Positions 17,153 through 24,918 of a stretch of DNA of 42,909 nucleotides are shown piece after piece. The notes under the pieces are model-generated. The model made no database searches. It saw only the letters and a list, made by a program, of their open reading frames with translations, and was not told where the DNA came from. Each line of letters begins with the position of its first letter. Position 1 is the first letter of the stretch. The position numbers and the translations under genes are program-made. Origin of the DNA: JAVBKV01 sp031553885 (GTDB taxonomy: Bacteria; Bacteroidota; Bacteroidia; Bacteroidales; Azobacteroidaceae); assembly GCA_031553885.1 (NCBI GenBank), contig JAVBKV010000056.1, positions 1-42,909 of the forward strand, written 5' to 3'.

Positions 17153-18363
17153 ATGTTCAAAATATACGGAAAGATTTTCCGATACTTACACAACAGGTGT
17201 ATGGAAAACCCTTGGTATATCTGGATAACGGAGCGACTACCCAAAAACCGCTTCCCGTGATCCGGAAAATCGAAGAGGTTTATTCCACCATCAATTCCAA
17301 TATCCACCGGGGAGTGCACCACCTGAGCCAACTGGCTACGGAATCGCATGAGAATGCCCGGAAAACCGTTCAGCAATACCTGAATGCGGGAAGTCCCAGT
17401 GAGATTGTATTTACCCGGGGAACTACAGAATCGATCAACCTGATCGCTTCGAGTTTCTGCCGTTCGGAATGTCGTCCGGGCGATGAAATCATCGTCTCGG
17501 CCATGGAGCATCATTCCAATATTGTCCCCTGGCAATTACAAAAAGACATTTCCGGGATCGAACTGAAAGTAATCCCTATCAATGAAAAGGGAGAAATCGT
17601 CCCCGAAAAACTGGAAAAGCTGATTACTCCCCGGACCAAACTAATTTCCCTGACCCATGTATCGAATGTACTGGGTACGATCAATCCCATCGAAAAAGTC
17701 ATTGACATGGCTCATAACCACAACATTCCGGTATTGATCGATGCAGCACAGTCTGTTCAGCACATTCCGGTTGATGTACAGGCCCTGGATTGCGATTTTC
17801 TGGTTTTTTCCTCCCACAAAATTTACGGTCCTACCGGGGTCGGCGTTTTGTACGGAAAAGAAAAATGGCTGGAAAAACTGCCTCCTTACCAGGGTGGAGG
17901 GGAAATGATTGCCACTGTCTCATTTGAGAAAACCACCTTCAATGAATTACCTTTTAAATTTGAAGCAGGTACTCCGGACTACGTCGGTTCTACAGCCCTG
18001 GCGGAAGCGTTAAGGTATGTCAACCGGATCGGGTTGGAAGCAATCCGGCAATACGAAGACCACCTGTTGCATTACGCCACAGAAAAAATGATGCAGATCG
18101 AAGACATGCGTATTTTCGGTACTTCTACAGAAAAAAGCAGCGTCATTTCGTTCTTAGTCGGAAATATTCATCATTATGACATGGGCATGCTCCTGGACCG
18201 TCTCGGTATTGCTGTCCGGACAGGCCATCATTGTGCACAGCCCCTCATGGATGTATTGGGCATCGAGGGAACAGTCAGGGCTACATTCGCTTTTTATAAC
18301 ACCGAAGAAGAAATCGACGTACTGACCGAAGGAATAAAGCGAACCGCCGGAATGTTGAGATAA
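17143..18363 (+). CDS. sufS: Cysteine desulfurase SufS
   Basis: A 406-residue PLP enzyme that takes sulphur from cysteine and passes it to the SUF scaffold. The PLP lysine lies in FSSHKIYGPTG, at residue 226, and the sulphur-carrying cysteine in RTGHHCAQPLM, at residue 364. Both numbers equal those of E. coli SufS when ATG at 17143 is used, which supports this start over a GTG nine bases upstream. Other motifs are DNGATTQKP, EHHSNIVPWQ and DAAQSVQHIP. No SufE gene follows, so the sulphur acceptor must be encoded elsewhere. Confidence 0.97.
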   Translation: MYIDVQNIRKDFPILTQQVYGKPLVYLDNGATTQKPLPVIRKIEEVYSTINSNIHRGVHHLSQLATESHENARKTVQQYLNAGSPSEIVFTRGTTESINLIASSFCRSECRPGDEIIVSAMEHHSNIVPWQLQKDISGIELKVIPINEKGEIVPEKLEKLITPRTKLISLTHVSNVLGTINPIEKVIDMAHNHNIPVLIDAAQSVQHIPVDVQALDCDFLVFSSHKIYGPTGVGVLYGKEKWLEKLPPYQGGGEMIATVSFEKTTFNELPFKFEAGTPDYVGSTALAEALRYVNRIGLEAIRQYEDHLLHYATEKMMQIEDMRIFGTSTEKSSVISFLVGNIHHYDMGMLLDRLGIAVRTGHHCAQPLMDVLGIEGTVRATFAFYNTEEEIDVLTEGIKRTAGMLR

Positions 18364-18366
18364 AAG

Positions 18367-18399
18367 ATTTCTTTTACTTTTTTCAAGAAATATTTTTTT
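18367..18399 (+). terminator. Weak terminator after sufS
   Basis: ATTTCTT (18367-18373) and AAGAAAT (18385-18391) form a 7-bp AT-rich stem with an 11-base loop, followed by A and seven T. It lies four bases after the sufS stop and separates the SUF operon from the next gene. Confidence 0.45.
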
Positions 18400-18417
18400 A
18401 TTCCGATTATTATCATT

Positions 18418-18480
18418 TATTTTGCGTGTTGCAATTATTGTGTCGCATTTTACGACACAATAATTGCAACACGCAAAATA
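18418..18480. repeat. 28-bp perfect palindrome upstream of the AAA ATPase
   Basis: Bases 18418-18445 and 18453-18480 are exact reverse complements (28 of 28) with a seven-base loop CATTTTA. The arm includes GCGTGTTGCAATTATTGTGT. There is no T-run after the stem and the next gene starts 24 bases on. It is therefore more likely an operator, an RNA hairpin in the leader, or a mobile-element scar than a terminator. Confidence 0.9.
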
Positions 18481-18503
18481 CAACACAAGTAAAAATCGTC
18501 ATT

Positions 18504-19640
18504 ATGGATAAAGATGATTTACTCAATCCGTTCCTGATCAAGGGATATTCTCCTGTCTATTTCTGCGACAGAGAAGATGAGACACATCGTATGATCAATG
18601 CGATTAAAAGCCAGCGCAACCTGGTGCTGATGAGCCTGAGAAGAATGGGAAAATCCGGATTAATACAGCATGTACTTCAACAAAAAGAATTGAAACAATA
18701 TGCTGACTGTTTTTACCTGGATATTTTTTCCTCCTCCTGTCTGAACGATTTTATCAAGATACTTTCCAAAGAAATTATCGGTAAACTGGATCATTTTCCA
18801 GCCAACATACTGAAAAAAGCCTCCCGTTTTTTTTTCAATATCCGGCCGGTGTTCACCCTGGATCCAATCAACGGAGCACCTCAACTGCAAATTACATTAG
18901 CTGACGAAAACCGTCCTGCCGAAAGTCTGAGTGAAATTTTCTCTTACCTGAGGCAGTGCAATAAACCAGTAGTCATCGCCATCGATGAATTTCAGCAGAT
19001 CGCTCATTATCCGGAAAAAAATGTAGAAGCGCTCTTACGCACACACATTCAACAACTGAACAATGTCAGTTTTATTTTTTCCGGAAGTAAAAAACACCTG
19101 TTACAGGAAATGTTCACTTCCTACAGTCGACCTTTTTATCAGAGTTCGGAAATCATGATCCTCGATCCCATCGACCGGGAGCAATACATTGAATTCGCCA
19201 TAAAGAATCTGAAACGGGGAAAAAAGACCATCTCTAAGGAGGATACAGCTTTCATATATGACTCCTGCCTGGGACATACCTGGTATGTTCAGTATATTTT
19301 CAATAAAATCTATACGCTTCCGGCCGGAAACATTGATAACGGAATCATCCGAAAACAACTGGAAACCATTTTGTTGGAGAACGAACCGATCTATTTTAAC
19401 TATCGGAATTTGCTTCCGGGGACACAATGGGAACTTTTAATTGCTATCGCTAAAGAAAAAAAGATCAAAGAACCCAGATCAAAGGCGTTCACTCAACAAT
19501 ACAAATTAGCTCCCAGCAGCGCCAGGACCGCCTTGTCATCCCTGATTGAAAAAGAAATGGTCTATCAATCGGGTGATGGTTTTTACTACGTTTATGATCG
19601 TTTTTTATCTATGTGGTTGGACTATAAATACAGAAAGTAA
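18504..19640 (+). CDS. AAA ATPase, ATPase_2-like ATP-binding protein
   Basis: A 378-residue P-loop NTPase of the type found in several copies in many Bacteroidetes and archaeal genomes. The N-terminus NPFLIKGYSPVYFCDREDET is the family opening. Walker A is SLRRMGKSGLI, Walker B VVIAIDEFQQI, and sensor-1-like SFIFSGSKKHLL follows. The C-terminal third is a winged-helix domain (YKLAPSSARTALSSLIEKEM, then YDRFLSMWLDYKY). The biological role is unknown; some relatives are suspected of chaperone or defence functions. The reading frame is open from 18426, but that start is inside the palindrome; ATG at 18504 fits the family. The stop overlaps the rnhB start by one base (TAATG). Confidence 0.85.
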   Translation: MDKDDLLNPFLIKGYSPVYFCDREDETHRMINAIKSQRNLVLMSLRRMGKSGLIQHVLQQKELKQYADCFYLDIFSSSCLNDFIKILSKEIIGKLDHFPANILKKASRFFFNIRPVFTLDPINGAPQLQITLADENRPAESLSEIFSYLRQCNKPVVIAIDEFQQIAHYPEKNVEALLRTHIQQLNNVSFIFSGSKKHLLQEMFTSYSRPFYQSSEIMILDPIDREQYIEFAIKNLKRGKKTISKEDTAFIYDSCLGHTWYVQYIFNKIYTLPAGNIDNGIIRKQLETILLENEPIYFNYRNLLPGTQWELLIAIAKEKKIKEPRSKAFTQQYKLAPSSARTALSSLIEKEMVYQSGDGFYYVYDRFLSMWLDYKYRK

Positions 19641-20248
19641 TGCTTTTACCTTATATCAATAAAGACCGGATCGAAGCCGGATGTGATGAAGCCGGACGCG
19701 GCTGCCTGGCCGGAGCGGTATTTGCCGCTGCTGTGATCCTGCCTACGGATTTCACCTGTGAAGCACTCAATGATTCCAAACAATTGAGCGAAAAACAAAG
19801 GGATGCACTGCGTCCGCTCATTGAACGGGAAGCGTTGTCCTGGGCTGTCGGCATCGTCACCCCGGAAGAAATCGATCGTATCAATATCCTGAATGCCTCT
19901 TTTTTAGCTATGCACCGGGCCATTGAGCAATTATCCATCGTTCCGGAACACCTGTTGATCGACGGTAACCGATTCAAAAAATACAAAGAAATACCGCATA
20001 CCTGCGTGGTAAAAGGTGATGGAAAGTACCGGTCCATTGCAGCTGCTTCTGTTTTGGCAAAAACTCACCGCGATGAATACATGCTACGATTGCATGAAGA
20101 ATACGGAATGTATGCCTGGAATAAAAACAAAGGCTACCCCACCCCCATACACAGAAAAGGGATCGAACTGTTCGGAACGACCCCTTATCACCGTATGAGT
20201 TTTACGCTTTTACCGGAAAAACAACAATTGGATATACCTTTTGACTGA
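19640..20248 (+). CDS. rnhB: Ribonuclease HII
   Basis: A 202-residue endonuclease that cuts the RNA strand of RNA-DNA hybrids and removes single ribonucleotides from DNA. The catalytic motif AGCDEAGRGCLAG (D16, E17) is intact. Further conserved parts are LNDSKQLSEKQR, LIDGNRFKKY, VVKGDGKYRSIAAASVLAKTHRDE and the C-terminal NKGYPTPIHR. The one-base overlap with the ATPase gene indicates a shared transcript. Confidence 0.97.
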   Translation: MLLPYINKDRIEAGCDEAGRGCLAGAVFAAAVILPTDFTCEALNDSKQLSEKQRDALRPLIEREALSWAVGIVTPEEIDRINILNASFLAMHRAIEQLSIVPEHLLIDGNRFKKYKEIPHTCVVKGDGKYRSIAAASVLAKTHRDEYMLRLHEEYGMYAWNKNKGYPTPIHRKGIELFGTTPYHRMSFTLLPEKQQLDIPFD

Positions 20249-20252
20249 TACG

Positions 20253-21011
20253 TTAGTCTTTCTTGGATATACTACCTGCCCCGGATACTCTTTTGTTGAC
20301 AACCGACGGATTGCCTTTATACTTGATATCGCCGGCTCCAGATACACTGGCTTCCATTTTTTCACTTACACTGACTTCCATATCGCCGGCTCCGGAAACC
20401 TTACAATTCAACTCTTTAACATGAAAATCATACGCTTTGACATCACCGGCTCCACTGATCGAAAAATAAGATATCACTCCGCCTCCAGCTAATTTTACAT
20501 CTCCTGCCCCGGAAACGGCAACATCTAACTTTTCACAATAAAGACTGTCGGTCGCTACATTTCCCGAACCGGAAACAATTATGTTCATATTTTGGGAATT
20601 GACTTCCCCTTGCAAATATAAATCACCGGCTCCGGAAACCTTGGCCTGATTCAACTCCTGGGAATTCGTGTAAATGGTAAATTCCGTAGGCTTGATATTC
20701 TGTCCATCCTGGGTTCTGATGATCAAACTACCACCTTGAACTTTTATATCCAGTAAAGGAAAAATATTTTCATCGACATTGACCTGTAAATAAGGTTTAT
20801 CTCCCGAAAACTGCCGGTAAGACACATTGGCAACTCCGCCCAGATCAATTGAAGAATAATCGGCAACCGCAAGTTCTTTATGAATAATGTTCCCATTCCC
20901 TTTTGTCGTTTTTCCACGTCCCTGATCGGAACCATTGATCTGAATGGAACAGGAAGAGCTAAGAAGCAAAACGATGAACGAAAAAATAAAGATTTGTGTA
21001 AATACTTTCAT
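20253..21011 (-). CDS. DUF2807 (GIN domain) lipoprotein
   Basis: A 252-residue exported protein. The N-terminus is a lipoprotein signal (LLLSSSC, with Cys at residue 22 the likely lipidation site). The body has the DUF2807 head (FSGDKPYLQVNVDENIFP) and then at least six imperfect repeats built on VSGAGD at 15-25 residue spacing, which should form a right-handed beta-helix. Proteins of this family in Bacteroidetes are often called putative auto-transporter adhesins, but function is unproven. It converges with rnhB (four bases between stops). No promoter was identified. Confidence 0.85.
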   Translation of the reverse strand: MKVFTQIFIFSFIVLLLSSSCSIQINGSDQGRGKTTKGNGNIIHKELAVADYSSIDLGGVANVSYRQFSGDKPYLQVNVDENIFPLLDIKVQGGSLIIRTQDGQNIKPTEFTIYTNSQELNQAKVSGAGDLYLQGEVNSQNMNIIVSGSGNVATDSLYCEKLDVAVSGAGDVKLAGGGVISYFSISGAGDVKAYDFHVKELNCKVSGAGDMEVSVSEKMEASVSGAGDIKYKGNPSVVNKRVSGAGSISKKD

Positions 21012-21062
21012 AAGGTATTTCTGAATTTTAATGAATACTATATTTCTTTAACGAAATTGATT

Positions 21063-21857
21063 TCACTTTCTAACATGCAATGCTGCACTTTTATTGTATG
21101 CATCATGATAAAAAATCATAAATGCCTCTTTTTCTCCGGTTTTTTCTTTCAACAATAATTTGGAAACAACCGAGTCCAGGGGATGCGTATCATAAGCTGA
21201 AATCCAGTCTGTCGACCAATGTGCTTTGGTCGGGACAACATCGGAAGGATAAATACATAACCCATTTTCCGTTTCTATCATCGAAACCAATTGTCCGGTC
21301 GTATGCCCGTCAAACAATCCGATCCGGAATCCGTCGAATAAATCGAATCCCTCATCCACACATTGAAGCAATCCGGCTTCAACCACAGGCAGCATATCTT
21401 CCGGACGGAAAGAATCCTGTTCCAGGTAATTAGGCGCACAATAATTTTCCCATTGATTCCGGCTGACCCAATGCCTTGCCGTTGGAAATGTCACCTGTAA
21501 ATCCCCTTTTTCATCCGTAAAAGTACAACCTCCGCAATGATCAAAATGCAAATGAGACAAAACCACATCGGTTACCTGTTCCGGCTCGAAACCGTGGCTA
21601 CGAACCAGTTCCGCAAGGCTCTTCAAATCAAAAAACCGATAATAGGAAAGTTTTCCAAGACCTTTATTCCCTACCCCGGTATCCAGCACAACAATCCGTT
21701 CTTCGTTCCAGACCAACAGGCAACGCATCGCCATCAGGCAGCAATTCTGATCGTCGGAAGGATATTTCCGGCTCCAGGCCCTTTTCGGAATAGCCCCGAA
21801 CATAGCCCCACCGTCGGCATAAAAAAAACCGGTCTCAAGGATTCGATACTGGATCAT
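21063..21857 (-). CDS. Metallo-beta-lactamase-fold hydrolase
   Basis: A 264-residue metal-dependent hydrolase. The zinc-binding motif HxHxDH is present in VVLSHLHFDHCGG, with further ligands in the GLFDGHTTGQLV segment. The opening DGGAMFGAIPKRAW resembles the quorum-quenching lactonase/AttM-like branch and many uncharacterised Bacteroidetes proteins. The substrate cannot be told from sequence. There is no signal peptide, so it is cytoplasmic. It is read divergently from rfbD; the start codons are 50 bases apart. Confidence 0.85.
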   Translation of the reverse strand: MIQYRILETGFFYADGGAMFGAIPKRAWSRKYPSDDQNCCLMAMRCLLVWNEERIVVLDTGVGNKGLGKLSYYRFFDLKSLAELVRSHGFEPEQVTDVVLSHLHFDHCGGCTFTDEKGDLQVTFPTARHWVSRNQWENYCAPNYLEQDSFRPEDMLPVVEAGLLQCVDEGFDLFDGFRIGLFDGHTTGQLVSMIETENGLCIYPSDVVPTKAHWSTDWISAYDTHPLDSVVSKLLLKEKTGEKEAFMIFYHDAYNKSAALHVRK

Positions 21858-21863
21858 ATTTAC

Positions 21864-21881
21864 TACTTTTGCACAAAATTA
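21864..21881. promoter_or_regulatory. Interlocked divergent -7 boxes between MBL gene and rfbD
   Basis: Plus strand TACTTTTG at 21864-21871 points at rfbD (ATG 21908). On the minus strand, TAATTTTG at 21881-21874 points at the MBL gene (ATG 21857). The boxes are only two bases apart, so two polymerases could not bind together. Upstream TTTG elements are not clear for either. Confidence 0.5.
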
Positions 21882-21907
21882 GTAAAAACGGTTGGTTATT
21901 CAGAATA

Positions 21908-22774
21908 ATGACAAAAAACATTCTCATTACAGGAGCAAATGGACAGTTGGGAAGTGAACTCCGTAACTTGTTTGCCGCCTACCCGGAATTTCATTTTTTC
22001 CCTACCGACATCGATACGCTGGATCTTTGTGAAAGACAAGCAGTCCGGGAATATATCGAAAAAAATGCCATCGATTGCATTGTGAATTGTGCTGCTTATA
22101 CAGCCGTCGACAAAGCGGAGGACGACAGTGAACTGTGTTACCGGATCAACAGGGATGCCGTTCTTAATCTGGCCTTAGCCGCCAAAGGCAAAGCCAGAAT
22201 TATCCATATATCGACCGATTATGTTTTCAATGGAAAAGGAAACAGGCCTTACCTGGAAACCGATCCCACCGAACCTCAATCGATTTATGGAAAAAGTAAA
22301 AGGGAGGGGGAAATCGCTTTACTGGAAAATCAGCCGGAGAGTATGATTATCCGGACGGCCTGGTTGTATTCCGCTTTTGGCAATAATTTCGTAAAAACCA
22401 TGATCCGACTGGGAAAAGAACGGGATACACTGAATGTAGTATCCGATCAGATCGGAACACCTACTTATGCAGGTGACCTGGCACGGACCATTCTGGACAT
22501 ACTCGCTTTCTGCAATAGAAACAACTGTTTTCCAGCAGGAATTTATCATTATAGTAACGAAGGTATTTGTTCCTGGTACGATTTTACCCTGAAGATCCAT
22601 GCATTGGCAGGCATCACTTCCTGCCGGGTAAATCCCATTACCACAGCAGAATATCCGACAAAAGCGGCACGTCCCCAGTACAGTGTCCTGGATAAATCAA
22701 AAATAAAAGAAACATTTCAACTGAACATTCCTCAATGGGAAGGTAGTCTGAAAACCTGTATACAACAATTATGA
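21908..22774 (+). CDS. rfbD: dTDP-4-dehydrorhamnose reductase
   Basis: A 288-residue NAD(P)-dependent short-chain reductase that makes the last step to dTDP-L-rhamnose for surface polysaccharide. The nucleotide site is ILITGANGQLGSEL, followed by NCAAYTAVDKAEDD, the catalytic region HISTDYVFNGKG and YGKSKREGE (Tyr and Lys of YxxxK). The frame is open 13 codons upstream, but the promoter box lies there and ATG at 21908 gives the canonical start. Its stop overlaps prfC by four bases. Other rhamnose genes are not nearby. Confidence 0.93.
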   Translation: MTKNILITGANGQLGSELRNLFAAYPEFHFFPTDIDTLDLCERQAVREYIEKNAIDCIVNCAAYTAVDKAEDDSELCYRINRDAVLNLALAAKGKARIIHISTDYVFNGKGNRPYLETDPTEPQSIYGKSKREGEIALLENQPESMIIRTAWLYSAFGNNFVKTMIRLGKERDTLNVVSDQIGTPTYAGDLARTILDILAFCNRNNCFPAGIYHYSNEGICSWYDFTLKIHALAGITSCRVNPITTAEYPTKAARPQYSVLDKSKIKETFQLNIPQWEGSLKTCIQQL

Positions 22775-24351
22775 GCGAACTGATCAGTGAGATACGACGG
22801 CGGAGAACCTTTGCCATCATCAGTCACCCGGATGCCGGGAAAACGACATTAACGGAAAAACTACTCCTTTTCGGAGGCGCTATCCACGTAGCGGGAGCTG
22901 TCAAATCCAATAAAATCAAGAAAACCGCCACTTCCGACTGGATGGAAATCGAAAAACAGCGTGGAATCTCTGTGGCTACATCTGTAATGGGTTTCGATTA
23001 CGAAGGATATAAAATCAATATCCTCGACACTCCGGGTCACCAGGACTTTGCAGAAGATACCTACCGCACACTGACGGCCGTTGACAGTGTTATCATTGTA
23101 GTCGACATCGCCAAAGGGGTCGAGCAACAGACCCGGAAACTGATGGAAGTCTGCCGGATGCGCAAAACGCCGGTAATCGTTTTCGTCAATAAAATGGACC
23201 GAGACGGAAAGGATCCTTTCGACCTGCTCGACGAGCTGGAACAGGAACTACAGATCCACGTACGCCCATTGAGCTGGCCAATCGATATGGGACCGAGCTT
23301 TAAGGGTGTCTACAATATTTTTGAAGAAAAATTAGACCTCTATACTCCCAGCAAACAAACAGTCACTGAATCTGTCGAATTCAAAGATCTCCAAAGTCCT
23401 GAACTGGAAAAACACATCGGAGAAAAACTAGCTGAAAAACTGCGTGCCGACCTGGAACTGATCGAAGGGGTTTATCCCGAATTCGATGTTAATACGTACC
23501 TGAAAGGAGACATTGCTCCTGTATTTTTCGGTTCGGCATTGAATAATTTCGGTGTCAAGGAGCTATTGGACTGTTTTGTCCGGATTGCTCCTTCTCCCCG
23601 GCCGGTCGTAGCGGAAGAACGGGTTGTAACTCCCGAAAAAGACGCTTTCTCCGGTTTTATTTTCAAGATTCACGCCAACATGGACCCGAATCACCGGAGT
23701 TGTATTGCCTTCCTGAAAATCTGCTCGGGAGAATTCGAACGGAATGTCAACTACAAACACATCCGCTTCGGGAAAATGATGAAATTCTCGTCTCCCACAG
23801 CCTTCATGGCGCAAAAAAAAGAAACCGTCGACGAAGCATACGCCGGAGACATTATCGGCTTACCCGACACCGGTAATTTCAAGATCGGAGACACTCTTAC
23901 TGCCGGAGAAGAGCTACATTTCAAAGGATTACCGAGCTTCTCCCCTGAAATGTTCAAATACATCGAGAACGCCGATCCGATGAAATCCAAACAGCTCAAT
24001 AAAGGAATTGACCAGTTGATGGATGAAGGGGTAGCCCAATTATTTACCAATCAGTTCAACGGAAGAAAAATCATCGGCACTGTCGGACAGCTTCAGTTCG
24101 AGGTTATTCAATACCGCCTGCTGCACGAATACGGAGCACAATGTAAATGGGAACCCATCAACCTCTACAAGGCCTGCTGGATTGAAAGCGATTCTTCCGA
24201 GGCCCTGGAAAATTTCAAAAAGCGGAAATACCAGTATATGGCCAAGGACAAGGAAGGACGGGATGTCTTCTTAGCTGATTCAGGCTATGTTCTCCAAATG
24301 GCTCAGCAGGATTTTAAGGAGATCCGGTTTCATTTTAGCTCGGAATTTTAG
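22771..24351 (+). CDS. prfC: Peptide chain release factor 3
   Basis: A 526-residue translational GTPase that frees RF1 or RF2 from the ribosome after termination. G-domain motifs are SHPDAGKTTLTEKLL (G1), DTPGHQDFAEDTYRT (G3) and VNKMDRDGKDP (G4). The RF3-specific segment GGAIHVAGAVKSNK and the C-terminal YQYMAKDKEGRDVFLADS distinguish it from EF-G. Length is close to the E. coli protein (529). It is translationally coupled to rfbD, an unrelated function. Confidence 0.97.
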   Translation: MSELISEIRRRRTFAIISHPDAGKTTLTEKLLLFGGAIHVAGAVKSNKIKKTATSDWMEIEKQRGISVATSVMGFDYEGYKINILDTPGHQDFAEDTYRTLTAVDSVIIVVDIAKGVEQQTRKLMEVCRMRKTPVIVFVNKMDRDGKDPFDLLDELEQELQIHVRPLSWPIDMGPSFKGVYNIFEEKLDLYTPSKQTVTESVEFKDLQSPELEKHIGEKLAEKLRADLELIEGVYPEFDVNTYLKGDIAPVFFGSALNNFGVKELLDCFVRIAPSPRPVVAEERVVTPEKDAFSGFIFKIHANMDPNHRSCIAFLKICSGEFERNVNYKHIRFGKMMKFSSPTAFMAQKKETVDEAYAGDIIGLPDTGNFKIGDTLTAGEELHFKGLPSFSPEMFKYIENADPMKSKQLNKGIDQLMDEGVAQLFTNQFNGRKIIGTVGQLQFEVIQYRLLHEYGAQCKWEPINLYKACWIESDSSEALENFKKRKYQYMAKDKEGRDVFLADSGYVLQMAQQDFKEIRFHFSSEF

Positions 24352-24479
24352 AGGACAGCAATTAGACCTTGTGGTTCTTATTGACCTTACCCGACTTTAC
24401 AATAACCTCCTCAGACCTTAAAATAAAAAACTGTTAATTTAATCTAATTTCCTCCTAATTATTTTTTCATTTAAATTTA

Positions 24480-24499
24480 AATTCTACATTTGTAGAATT
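24480..24499. promoter_or_regulatory. BlaI-type operator overlapping the -7 box
   Basis: Nine-base arms AATTCTACA / TGTAGAATT flank TT, giving the core TACATTTGTA, which fits the BlaI/MecI operator core TACAnnTGTA. The same bases 24485-24492 read TACATTTG, a full TAnnTTTG -7 element, so bound repressor would block the polymerase directly. The site is 21 bases ahead of the blaI-like start. Confidence 0.75.
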
Positions 24500-24519
24500 A
24501 ATTCTAACAAAATAGAGTA

Positions 24520-24900
24520 ATGAACTTATCAAAAGCAGAAGAACAACTGATGGAAATCATCTGGCAACAAGGAAAATCCTTCATGAAAGACATCCTGGAA
24601 AGCTATCCGGAACCCAAACCGGCAGTTACCACAATTGCCACACTTCTGAAACGGATGCAGGACAAAGGGGTAATTGCCTACCAGACATTCGGCAACTCCC
24701 GTCAATATTATCCCCTGATCCGGAAAGAAGATTATTTCACCAAACATGTCAATGGAATCGTTAAGGATTTCTTCGGAAACTCAGCCTTGCAGTTCGCTTC
24801 CTTTTTTACCAAAACCGGTAATTTATCAACGAAAGAACTGGAAGAACTGAAGAAAATAGTGGAACAGGAAATTCAAAAAAATAACGGAAAATCTGAATAA
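24520..24900 (+). CDS. BlaI/MecI/CopY family repressor
   Basis: A 126-codon winged-helix repressor (125-126 residues). The N-terminal half shows LSKAEEQLMEIIWQQGKSF, then the recognition helix PAVTTIATLLKRMQDKGVI and the wing YQTFGNSRQYYPLI, followed by a dimerisation helix. It should bind the operator at 24480-24499 and so control itself and the M56 protease gene behind it. Homologues are inactivated by cleavage when the membrane partner senses its signal. In Bacteroidetes such pairs are often not tied to beta-lactamases, and none is near here. Confidence 0.92.
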   Translation: MNLSKAEEQLMEIIWQQGKSFMKDILESYPEPKPAVTTIATLLKRMQDKGVIAYQTFGNSRQYYPLIRKEDYFTKHVNGIVKDFFGNSALQFASFFTKTGNLSTKELEELKKIVEQEIQKNNGKSE

Positions 24901-24918
24901 CAGAAAGGGGGAAAGAAT

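Noticed and set aside
20253..21011. VSGAGD repeats as a DNA tandem repeat array
   Set aside because: The periodicity is in the protein, with diverged codons, and is the normal beta-helix pattern of DUF2807 proteins.
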